From: JBBSOW01 sp038259365
GTDB taxonomy: Bacteria; Actinomycetota; Actinomycetes; Propionibacteriales; Propionibacteriaceae
Direction of reading: 5' to 3'
Length of the DNA: 28,953 nt
Assembly (NCBI GenBank): GCA_038259365.1
Contig: JBBSOW010000035.1
Location: 1 to 28,953, forward strand
Of the stretch, positions 1-6,459 are shown one piece after another. How positions within the stretch are numbered: the stretch's first letter is position 1; each line of letters begins with the position of its first letter. The translations under genes and the position numbers were made by a program. The notes beneath the pieces are model-generated. The model ran no database searches and had not been told where the DNA came from. It saw only the letters and a list, made by a program, of their open reading frames with translations.

Positions 1-83
1 CTCTTCTTTGGCCCCGCGGCCGGGGGGTGTGGGGGGCGGAGCCCCCGACTGTCCCGACTGATGACGGGTGGCGGGGGGTTGTC

Positions 84-146
84 GGGGGGGCACCCCCCGA
101 CTGTGGGGGGGCACCCCCCGACTGTGGGGGGGCACCCCCCGACTGT
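84..146. repeat. Three tandem 21-bp palindromic repeats
   Basis: Three identical head-to-tail copies, each G7-C-A-C6-GACTGT, lie at 84-104, 105-125 and 126-146. A degenerate copy with a GGAG centre sits at 31-52. Each unit contains a G-run/C-run inverted repeat that can fold into a very stable hairpin on either strand. The array starts at the first base after the dnaK stop codon, so it would form the 3' end of dnaK mRNA. There is no T-tract, so a classical intrinsic terminator is not shown. It may instead stabilise the mRNA 3' end or belong to a dispersed GC-rich palindrome family. Confidence 0.85.
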
Positions 147-2030
147 TCACTTGTTCTCACCCGCGGGAGCGTTGTCCTCGTCGTCGACGATCTCGGCGTC
201 CACGACATCGTCATCGCCGGAATCCGCGGTGGCGGAGCCGTCCTCGCTTGCCTCGGATGACTCGCCGCCCTCGGACTGCTGCTGCTGCGCGGCGGCCTGG
301 GCGTACATCGCCTGGCCCATCGCGCCGGCCTTGGTGTTGAGGTCTTCCATCGCGCTCTTCACGCGATCGTTGTCCTCGCCCTCCAGGGCCTCCTTCAGCG
401 AGGAAAGCGACTCCTCGACGGGGGCCTTCACATCATCGCCCAACTTGTCGCCGTTCTCCGCGATGAGCTTCTCGGTGCGGAACACCAGCGATTCGGCCTC
501 GTTGCGCGTCTCGACGTTCTCGCGGCGCACCCGATCCTCCTCGGCATGGGCTTCGGCTTCCTTGACCATGCGCTCGATGTCTTCCTTGCCCAGGGCAGAA
601 CCACCGGTGACAGTCATCGACTGTTCCTTGCTGGTGGCCATGTCCTTGGCGTGGACGTGCACGATGCCGTTGGCGTCGATGTCGAAGGTCACCTCGACCT
701 GCGGCACGCCCCGGGGGGCGGGCATGAGGCCGGTGAGTTCGAAGTTGCCGAGGGACTTGTTGTCCCGGGCGAAATCACGCTCGCCCTGGTGAACCTGGAT
801 CATCACCGAGGGCTGGTTGTCCTCGGCGGTGGTGAACACCTCGGACCGCTTGGTGGGGATCGTGGTGTTGCGCTCGATGATCTTGGTCATCACGCCACCC
901 TTGGTCTCGATGCCCAGGCTCAGCGGGGTCACGTCGAGCAGGAGCACGTCCTTGACCTCGCCCTTGAGCACGCCCGCCTGCAGGCTGGCGCCCAGGGCCA
1001 CGACCTCGTCGGGGTTCACGCCCTTATTGGGATCTTTACCGCCGGTCAGTTCCTTCACCAGCTCGGTGACGGCGGGCATCCGGGTGGAGCCGCCGACCAT
1101 GATTACGTGATCGATCTTGGAGACCGCGGTCTTCGCGTCGGAGATCACGGCGTTGAACGGGCTGCGGCAGCGATCCAGCAGGTCCGAGGTCATCCGTTGG
1201 AACTCGCCGCGGGTCAGCTTCTCCTCCATGTGCAGCGGACCGGATTCGCCCAGCGTGATGTAGGGCAGGTTGATGGTGCTTTCCGAAGCCGAAGACAGTT
1301 CGATCTTCGCCTTCTCGGCGGCCTCCTGGAGACGCTGGCGGGCAATCTTGTCCTTGCTCAGGTCGGTACCGAACTTGGTCTTGAACTGCTTGACCAAGAA
1401 GTCGACGATTCGGGCGTCCCAATCGTCGCCACCCAGCTTGTTGTCGCCCTTGGTCGCCTTGACCTCGAAGACTCCGTCACTGATCTCGAGCAGGGACACA
1501 TCGAAGGTGCCGCCGCCGAGGTCGAAGACCAAGATGGTCTGCTCGGTCTCGCCTTTGTCGAGGCCGTAAGCCAGGGCCGCCGCGGTGGGCTCGTTGATGA
1601 TGCGGTCTACGCTCAGGCCCGCGATCTCGCCGGCTTCCTTGGTGGCCTGGCGCTCGGCGTCGGAGAAATAGGCGGGGACGGTGATGACGGCGTTGCTCAC
1701 GGTCTCGCCGAGGTAGGCCTCGGCGTCGCGCTTCAGCTTCTGTAGCACGAACGCACTGATCTGCTGCGCCCCGTAATTCTTGCCGTCAATGTCGACCTTC
1801 CAATCGGTGCCCATGTGGCGCTTGACCGAACGGATGGTGCGATCGACGTTGGTGACGGCCTGGCGCTTGGCGACCTCGCCGACCAGGACCTCACCACCCT
1901 TGGCGAAGGCGACGACGGACGGGGTGGTGCGTGCTCCTTCAGCGTTGGGGATGACGGTGGGCTCGCCGCCCTCCAGGACGGCGACGCAAGAGTTGGTGGT
2001 GCCGAGGTCGATGCCTACTGCACGAGCCAT
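147..2030 (-). CDS. dnaK: Molecular chaperone DnaK (Hsp70)
   Basis: ATP-dependent Hsp70 chaperone of 627 residues that binds exposed hydrophobic segments in the cytoplasm and works with DnaJ and GrpE. The N-terminal nucleotide-binding domain shows the phosphate loop IDLGTTNSCVAV, then VPAYFSDAERQATKEAG, DLGGGTFDVSLLEI and VGGSTRMP. The substrate-binding domain and helical lid follow, and the acidic tail carries the actinobacterial VVDAEIVD motif. The ATG at 2030 is chosen because GGGAGGAA lies 6 nt upstream (2037-2044) and the protein then begins MARAVGIDLGTT as in the family. The open frame runs further upstream to 2168, but that part crosses the operators. Three HspR-type inverted repeats upstream point to heat-shock repression. 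The usual partners grpE, dnaJ and hspR would lie beyond the left edge. Confidence 0.98.
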   Translation of the reverse strand: MARAVGIDLGTTNSCVAVLEGGEPTVIPNAEGARTTPSVVAFAKGGEVLVGEVAKRQAVTNVDRTIRSVKRHMGTDWKVDIDGKNYGAQQISAFVLQKLKRDAEAYLGETVSNAVITVPAYFSDAERQATKEAGEIAGLSVDRIINEPTAAALAYGLDKGETEQTILVFDLGGGTFDVSLLEISDGVFEVKATKGDNKLGGDDWDARIVDFLVKQFKTKFGTDLSKDKIARQRLQEAAEKAKIELSSASESTINLPYITLGESGPLHMEEKLTRGEFQRMTSDLLDRCRSPFNAVISDAKTAVSKIDHVIMVGGSTRMPAVTELVKELTGGKDPNKGVNPDEVVALGASLQAGVLKGEVKDVLLLDVTPLSLGIETKGGVMTKIIERNTTIPTKRSEVFTTAEDNQPSVMIQVHQGERDFARDNKSLGNFELTGLMPAPRGVPQVEVTFDIDANGIVHVHAKDMATSKEQSMTVTGGSALGKEDIERMVKEAEAHAEEDRVRRENVETRNEAESLVFRTEKLIAENGDKLGDDVKAPVEESLSSLKEALEGEDNDRVKSAMEDLNTKAGAMGQAMYAQAAAQQQQSEGGESSEASEDGSATADSGDDDVVDAEIVDDEDNAPAGENK

Positions 2031-2121
2031 GTGATGTTCCTCCCGGATGGGTATGGAGCGGCCGATCTGGTCACTCCGTAAGTCCTGCGACAAATCGTTT
2101 CGTAACAAAGGTAAAGACACT

Positions 2122-2142
2122 GCTGAGTCGAACGCGCTCAAG
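2122..2142. promoter_or_regulatory. HAIR-like HspR operator 1
   Basis: GCTGAGT, a 7-nt spacer and GCTCAAG match the HspR-associated inverted repeat CTTGAGT-N7-ACTCAAG, with the strongest agreement in the inner TGAGT/CTCAAG bases. It is the operator nearest to dnaK, about 90 bp upstream of its ATG. HspR represses dnaK in Streptomyces and mycobacteria through such sites, so the same control is inferred here. Confidence 0.65.
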
Positions 2143-2148
2143 GTTGTG

Positions 2149-2169
2149 GTTGAGCGCCATTGACTCAAC
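2149..2169. promoter_or_regulatory. HAIR HspR operator 2 (best match)
   Basis: GTTGAGC, 7-nt spacer, ACTCAAC. The core TTGAG-N9-CTCAA is a perfect inverted repeat with exactly the HAIR spacing. It is the best of the three copies and its centre is 27 bp from that of operator 1. Confidence 0.8.
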
Positions 2170-2201
2170 TATGCACCCGTTTTCGCGAGTTCGCAACTAG
2201 G

Positions 2202-2222
2202 GTTGAGCCTGATCCGCTCAGG
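2202..2222. promoter_or_regulatory. HAIR-like HspR operator 3
   Basis: GTTGAGC, 7-nt spacer, GCTCAGG. It has the same TTGAG-N9-CTCA architecture with one mismatch in the right arm. Its centre is 53 bp from operator 2, about five helical turns, which is compatible with cooperative binding on one DNA face. Confidence 0.6.
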
Positions 2223-2690
2223 GTTCGCTCTAAGGGTTTAACTGGGTGTCCGGCGCGAGGATGGGCTGCCACGGCCAATGGGCCTGTGAACACACCAGGG
2301 CCCGCGGAGGCGTGGTCACTCCGCGAGCCCAGGCGATAATGTTTCGATGCGTCCTTCGTGTGAACGATCGTAGATGCCAGATCCTGCGATTGCCGTGCTT
2401 CGAGTTCCCCCGAACCAATGCGCGGCAGCCCCCATCCCCCGATGAGATCTCCTGCACCTCTGGAGAAGTTACACAGCATTTGGTCGCCTGTCCAGGATAC
2501 CGACCGGTAACACAGCAAAGAGTAAAGATTTCTTACCTTGTCGCAGGTTGTCATCGTGGACATCGGCCGGAGGCTGAGAGGCTTCCAGCTAAAATCCATA
2601 TGTTTGCCCGTCTCACCTGTTGGACTCCTCGTGGGAACGGACCGGTTCGGCCGGTGACCCGACGGACATCAGTCACCCCACCGGACGGGG
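2223..2690. other. Non-coding spacer, dnaK to HEAT-repeat gene
   Basis: About 470 bp with no convincing gene. Open frames crossing it lack ribosome binding sites and have no recognisable protein character. It holds a perfect 7-bp stem CGCGGAG/CTCCGCG with a 9-nt loop at 2303-2325, a GATAAT hexamer at 2335-2340 without a clear -35, and an AT-richer patch at 2465-2540. An 8-nt ACACAGCA motif occurs twice in that patch. A small RNA or an upstream dnaK promoter element cannot be excluded. Confidence 0.5.
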
Positions 2691-2696
2691 CACAAT
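2691..2696 (+). promoter_or_regulatory. -10 element of a likely leaderless promoter
   Basis: CACAAT ends 6 nt before the GTG at 2703. The GGAGG at 2697-2701 sits only 1 nt from the GTG, too close to serve as a Shine-Dalgarno site. Transcription starting at the GTG is therefore the simpler reading. No clear -35 is seen. Confidence 0.45.
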
Positions 2697-2702
2697 GGAG
2701 GG

Positions 2703-3128
2703 GTGTCGTCGTCGAATATCCTACCGATGGATCCGCTTGGCCCGCCCCGCACGCTGGTGGCGCGGGCCTGCGACCGATACGGCCGCGTCGCCATCGTGGA
2801 GTGGTGCGTTCGGCTGCTGCTGAACCAGCCAGCCCAATCCAGCGACCCCGACATCAGCTGGCTCGGCGGGCAACACGGCTGGGACGAGGAATGGCGCCGG
2901 GTTTGGGCGGCCCGAGCGCTCAGTTACGTCTACACCCCCGACGCGGCGGCGGGAATCAGCGCCGGCTTGCGCGACGAATCCTGGCGAGTTCAGGAGATGT
3001 CCTGCAACGTCATCGCCGCCCAAGGCCTGCTCCAGTTCCGCGACGAGGTGGCCCGGCTCACCGATCATGAAACCGAGCGGGTCCACCGGGCCGCCTCGCG
3101 CGCGCTCACCCTGCTCGACGAGCGCTGA
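2703..3128 (+). CDS. HEAT-repeat domain protein
   Basis: A 141-residue soluble protein with no signal peptide or membrane segment. The second half reads as paired amphipathic helices typical of HEAT repeats: roughly 65-75 (RRVWAARALSYVY), 81-105 (ISAGLRDESWRVQEMSCNVIAA) and 112-138 (DEVARLTDHETERVHRAASRAL). The recurring 'rW-V-R-A-A-aL' pattern supports the call. HEAT modules act as protein-protein scaffolds, and the partner is unknown. The GTG start is inferred from the -10 element just upstream. An ATG at 2727 is the alternative. The gene ends 21 bp before the convergent fgd stop, with no room for a terminator. Confidence 0.8.
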   Translation: MSSSNILPMDPLGPPRTLVARACDRYGRVAIVEWCVRLLLNQPAQSSDPDISWLGGQHGWDEEWRRVWAARALSYVYTPDAAAGISAGLRDESWRVQEMSCNVIAAQGLLQFRDEVARLTDHETERVHRAASRALTLLDER

Positions 3129-3149
3129 CCCCCTCGCCGGGTGGTCGCT

Positions 3150-4175
3150 TCAGGACCGGTTCGACCCTCCCGGGCACAGCTCCCGCAGCCCGGGAAGAAC
3201 CCGCTCGGCGAAGGTGTCGAGGAACCGCTGTTGATCATGGCCCGGGGCGTGGAAGACGAGATGGTTGAAGCCGAGGTCGGTGTATTGACGAACCCGCTCG
3301 ATCACGGCCGTGGGCTCGGAGCTGACTATCCAACGCCTGGCGACGCTCTCGATGTCCAGCGCGTCGGCGGCCGCCTCGATCTCCGCGGGGCTATGCAGCG
3401 AGTGCTTCTGCTCGGCGGTGAGCGAGAGCGGAGCCCAGAAGCGGGTGTTCTCGAGGGCCTGGTCATGATCGGGATCCCACGAGAGCTTGATCTCGATCAT
3501 CTTGTCGAGTTGATCTTGGCGGCGGTCGCTCTTGGCCAGCCCCTCGGACACGGCCGGCAGCAGCTTCTCGGCGTACAGTTCGCGGCCCTTGCCCGAGGTG
3601 CAGATGAATCCGTCGGCGACTCGGCCCGCGTAGCGGGCCATCCTCGGCCCGCCGCCGGCCACGTAGATGGGCACCGGCGTCTCCGGCAGGTCAAAGATCA
3701 CCGCCTCCTTGGTCTGGTAGTACTCCCCCTCGAAGCTGACCCGCCCGCCGCTCCATAGCTGGCGGATGAGCCGGACCGCCTCGCGCAACCGGGCAAACCG
3801 TTCCCTGAACTCGGGCCACTCCCGCCCCGTGACCGCGACCTCGTTCAACGCCTCCCCTGTACCCACGCCCAGCACGACGCGTCCGGGGTACAGACAACCC
3901 AGGGTGGCGAACAGTTGCGCGATCACGGCGGGCTGATAGCGAAAGGTCGGCGTCAGTACCGAAGTCTGCAGCCGCACGCGCTCGGTCCGGGCACCGACGT
4001 GGGCCAGCCAAGCCAGGGAATTGGGCGCGTGGCCCCCCGCCTCGCGCCAGGGCAGGAAGTGGTCGGAGACGCTGACGCTATCCAGACCCACTTCTTCGGC
4101 CCGGACGGCGAAATCTGCTAGCTCGCGCGCGCCGAACTGCTCGGCCGAGGCTTTGTACCCGATCCGCAACACCAT
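3150..4175 (-). CDS. fgd: F420-dependent glucose-6-phosphate dehydrogenase
   Basis: Oxidises glucose 6-phosphate to 6-phosphogluconolactone and reduces cofactor F420 to F420H2, supplying actinobacterial F420-dependent reductases. The 341-residue protein belongs to the luciferase-like monooxygenase TIM-barrel family. It matches the mycobacterial Fgd1 signature closely: GYKASAEQF near the N-terminus, VSDHFLPW (D38, H39, W43), TSVLTPTFRYQPAVIAQ, GVGTGEALNE (E108), FICTSGKG, RFWAPLSLTAEQKHS and NHLVFHAPGHDQ. The catalytic Asp/His/Trp/Glu are offset by one from M. tuberculosis numbering. The ATG at 4175 gives the family N-terminus. A TTG at 4193 is open upstream but overlaps the -10 hexamer. The gene is divergent from cardiolipin synthase. 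Its presence implies the host makes F420. Confidence 0.95.
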   Translation of the reverse strand: MVLRIGYKASAEQFGARELADFAVRAEEVGLDSVSVSDHFLPWREAGGHAPNSLAWLAHVGARTERVRLQTSVLTPTFRYQPAVIAQLFATLGCLYPGRVVLGVGTGEALNEVAVTGREWPEFRERFARLREAVRLIRQLWSGGRVSFEGEYYQTKEAVIFDLPETPVPIYVAGGGPRMARYAGRVADGFICTSGKGRELYAEKLLPAVSEGLAKSDRRQDQLDKMIEIKLSWDPDHDQALENTRFWAPLSLTAEQKHSLHSPAEIEAAADALDIESVARRWIVSSEPTAVIERVRQYTDLGFNHLVFHAPGHDQQRFLDTFAERVLPGLRELCPGGSNRS

Positions 4176-4183
4176 GGCCACCG

Positions 4184-4189
4184 ACTGTA
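4184..4189 (-). promoter_or_regulatory. -10 element for fgd
   Basis: TACAGT on the minus strand lies 8 nt before the fgd ATG, with no Shine-Dalgarno sequence between them. This suggests a leaderless or near-leaderless transcript. Confidence 0.45.
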
Positions 4190-4225
4190 ACAACCGGCTC
4201 GGCGCGACGGGAGCCCGGGGAGCGC

Positions 4226-4231
4226 TAGCCT
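4226..4231 (+). promoter_or_regulatory. -10 element for cardiolipin synthase
   Basis: TAGCCT fits TANNNT and is followed by 6 nt and then the ATG at 4238, with no ribosome binding site. This is a leaderless arrangement. The 62-bp gap shared with fgd therefore holds two back-to-back promoters. Confidence 0.5.
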
Positions 4232-4237
4232 CTAGCC

Positions 4238-5701
4238 ATGACGCTCGCCCAGGTCCTGTCCATCGTGTATCTCATCCTCGACTACGGCATCAAGATCGTG
4301 GCCATCGGCGTCGTACCCGAGAACCGCCGACCGTCGTCGTCGTCGGCCTGGCTGTTGCTCATCCTGCTGTTGCCCGTTGTCGGCCTGCCGCTCTTCTTTC
4401 TCATCGGCAGCCCTTACGTCCGCGGCCGCCGGAACGAGATCCAGGCCCGGGCGAACAAGAAACTGACGACCGACAACAACCACCGCCCTACCTTGCCGGG
4501 CCAGGTCGATGCCCCCGACGACCTCGCCTCGCTCATCACCCTCAACCGGCGACTGACCGGGCTGCCATGCGTGACCGGGCACAACGAGGGCCTGTTCGGC
4601 GATACCCGAGAGTTCTACGCGGAGATGGCGCGGACGGTCCGCGGGGCCAAGTCCTTCGTGCACGTCGAGATCTACATCATGGCCTGGGACTCCACGACCG
4701 ACGAGTTCTTCTGCGCGCTGCGCGAGGCGGTCGCGCGGGGGGTCAAAGTCAGGTTGCTCATGGATCACCTTGGCTCGCGGAAGTATCCCGATTGGCGGGG
4801 GTTTCGGCGCCGCCTCACGGAGGCGGGAATCGACTGGCACCTGATGATGCCGATCGACCCGTTGCGTGGGCGGTGGCGGCGGCCCGATCTGCGCAACCAC
4901 CGCAAGCTCACCATCGTGGACGGCCTGACCGCCTACCTGGGCTCGCACAACCTCATAGAGCCCGCTTACGGCAGCAAAAAGAACGCCAGGATCGGGCGGG
5001 TGTGGCGCGACCTCTCCATCCGGCTGAGCGGGGACATCGTCACGTCCTTGCAATCGGTCTTCGCCGTGGACTGGTACAGCGAGACCGACGAAGTGCTCTC
5101 CACCGAGGAACACTCGGTCGACACGCCCACCGAGGCGCCCGGGGATGTCGCCAACGCCATGCAGATCGTCCCCTCGGGCCCGGGGTTTGTCACCGAGCCC
5201 AACCTGCGGCTGTTCACCTCGCTGATCCATCTCGCCACCGAGAAGATCGCCGTCACCAGCCCCTACTTCGTGCCCGACGAGTCTTTGCTCAACGCCATCA
5301 CCACCGCGGCCTACCGGGGCGTGCGCGTGGACCTGTTCGTCGGAGAGAAGGCGGATCAGTTCATGGTCGGGCACGCCCAGCGCTCCTACTACCGCGCCCT
5401 CCTGGAGGCGGGGGTGCACATCTACCTCTACCCGGCGCCCATGGTCCTGCACGCCAAGTACCTCACGATCGACGACGAGGTGGGCGTCATCGGCTCCTCG
5501 AACCTGGACTTTCGCTCCTTCAACCTCGATTACGAGGTGTCACTGATGGGCTTCGGCGGAGACCTCGTCCCCTGCCTGCAGGCCAACGACGCGCTCTACC
5601 GGGAAGTCTCCAAAGAGCTGACCCTGCAGGACTGGATGGGCCAACCCTGGTACTCGCGCTACGTCGACAACGTGATGCGGTTGACCTCCGCCCTGCAGTA
5701 G
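4238..5701 (+). CDS. cls: Cardiolipin synthase (phospholipase D family)
   Basis: A 487-residue membrane-bound enzyme of the bacterial Cls type, expected to make cardiolipin by joining two phosphatidylglycerol molecules. Two N-terminal hydrophobic segments (about residues 5-26 and 35-57) anchor it in the membrane. Two phospholipase D domains follow, each with an HKD motif: HRKLTIVD with H221, K223, D228, and HAKYLTID with H405, K407, D412. The GSHN and GSSN segments follow the motifs as expected. Length and order match E. coli ClsA-like enzymes. Many actinobacteria instead use a CDP-alcohol phosphatidyltransferase-type Cls, so this organism may carry either or both. Phosphatidyl transfer to another acceptor is the alternative function. 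Confidence 0.92.
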   Translation: MTLAQVLSIVYLILDYGIKIVAIGVVPENRRPSSSSAWLLLILLLPVVGLPLFFLIGSPYVRGRRNEIQARANKKLTTDNNHRPTLPGQVDAPDDLASLITLNRRLTGLPCVTGHNEGLFGDTREFYAEMARTVRGAKSFVHVEIYIMAWDSTTDEFFCALREAVARGVKVRLLMDHLGSRKYPDWRGFRRRLTEAGIDWHLMMPIDPLRGRWRRPDLRNHRKLTIVDGLTAYLGSHNLIEPAYGSKKNARIGRVWRDLSIRLSGDIVTSLQSVFAVDWYSETDEVLSTEEHSVDTPTEAPGDVANAMQIVPSGPGFVTEPNLRLFTSLIHLATEKIAVTSPYFVPDESLLNAITTAAYRGVRVDLFVGEKADQFMVGHAQRSYYRALLEAGVHIYLYPAPMVLHAKYLTIDDEVGVIGSSNLDFRSFNLDYEVSLMGFGGDLVPCLQANDALYREVSKELTLQDWMGQPWYSRYVDNVMRLTSALQ

Positions 5702-5763
5702 CCCGGTAGCGCACATCTAGACTGAACTCGCCCAGGGATCGAAGCTCAACCATTGGAGCAGGC

Positions 5764-6246
5764 ATGCCGTCCACGCCGCACCTGATCGAACGCCGCAGGG
5801 TCATCGACGCACCCGCCGAGACGATCTATGAGTTCCTCGACGACTTCCGCCGGTGGGAGGGCTGGTCCCCGTGGGAGGGCCTCGACCCGCAGATGACGCG
5901 TGAGCACAGCGGGGCGGCCACGGGCGTCGGCGCCCACTACGAGTGGCGAGGCAACCGCAAGGCCGGCGCGGGTTCGATGCACATCACCTCGGCCAAGGCA
6001 TCCGAAAGAGTGGAAATCGAGCTCGCGTTCGACAAGCCGTTCAAGGCCACCAACACCCTCGAATTCAGTCTCCAACCCCACGGCGCCGAGACCGAGGTCG
6101 TGTGGCAGATGCGCGGCGTCAACTCCGGCCTCGGCAGGATGTTCTTTAAAGTGGCCCGCGTCGAAGCATCGATCGGCCGAGACTTCGAGCGAGGGTTGGA
6201 CCAGCTCGCCGAGGCGGCCACGCACCAATCGCACGGCCACCGGTAA
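5764..6246 (+). CDS. SRPBCC-family (polyketide cyclase/START-like) protein
   Basis: A 160-residue cytoplasmic protein with the START-like helix-grip fold. It opens with the family hallmark IERRRVIDAPAETIYEFLDDFRRWEGWSPWEGLDP. Alternating beta strands follow (GVGAHYEWRGNRKAGAGSMHIT, TEVVWQMRGVNS), and a long C-terminal helix ends it (SIGRDFERGLDQLAEAA). Members bind lipids or other hydrophobic ligands, but the ligand cannot be told from sequence. The ATG is supported by GGAG 5 nt upstream, and a TAGACT hexamer at 5718-5723 could be its -10. It follows cls by 62 bp in the same direction and may have its own promoter. Confidence 0.88.
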   Translation: MPSTPHLIERRRVIDAPAETIYEFLDDFRRWEGWSPWEGLDPQMTREHSGAATGVGAHYEWRGNRKAGAGSMHITSAKASERVEIELAFDKPFKATNTLEFSLQPHGAETEVVWQMRGVNSGLGRMFFKVARVEASIGRDFERGLDQLAEAATHQSHGHR

Positions 6247-6284
6247 ATCCCGGCTGCCCGACCGCGGGGTTGAGCTCAGGCCCG

Positions 6285-6356
6285 GTTCCAACCTCGGCAG
6301 CAGGGGCCCTATCTGGCGTAGCTGCCAGAAGCCGTCGCTGCCGCCGAGGCCGGAAC
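6285..6356. other. Structured intergenic element before glgE
   Basis: In the 213-bp gap between the SRPBCC gene and glgE, GTTCC-2nt-CCTCGGC (6285-6298) is complementary to GCCGAGG-2nt-GGAAC (6343-6356). Inside the loop, TCTGGC/GCCAGA (6312-6329) forms a second hairpin. CGGCAGC at 6295-6301 can also pair with GCTGCCG at 6337-6343, an alternative fold. There is no T-tract. It may serve as a terminator for the upstream gene or as a structured RNA end. Confidence 0.5.
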
Positions 6357-6446
6357 ACGCCCTCGATGAGACGCCATGGAGCAACGGCAGGGGCGACTGG
6401 CCCTGGACACAAACACCGCGAAGCGCACCGCTGGGCCGTTATTCGC

Positions 6447-6452
6447 TAGCGT
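6447..6452 (+). promoter_or_regulatory. -10 element for glgE
   Basis: TAGCGT followed by 7 nt and the ATG at 6460 gives a leaderless layout. This hexamer helps choose the ATG at 6460 over an in-frame ATG at 6376 that lies upstream of it. Confidence 0.5.
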
Positions 6453-6459
6453 GGTGGAC

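Noticed and set aside
84..146. Possible CRISPR array
   Set aside because: The 21-bp units are directly adjacent with no spacers, and no cas genes are present.
2303..2325. tRNA or other known RNA gene around the 7-bp stem
   Set aside because: There is no cloverleaf, no T-loop and no CCA end. It is a single isolated stem.
2165..2599. Minus-strand frame of 144 codons upstream of dnaK
   Set aside because: It crosses the three HspR-type operators, lacks a ribosome binding site and resembles no protein family.
2246..3070. Plus-strand frame spanning the spacer and the HEAT-repeat gene
   Set aside because: The first half is non-coding in character, and the second half is out of frame with the clear HEAT-repeat protein.
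4176..4193. fgd starting at the TTG at 4193
   Set aside because: That codon overlaps the TACAGT -10 hexamer and adds residues not seen in the family.
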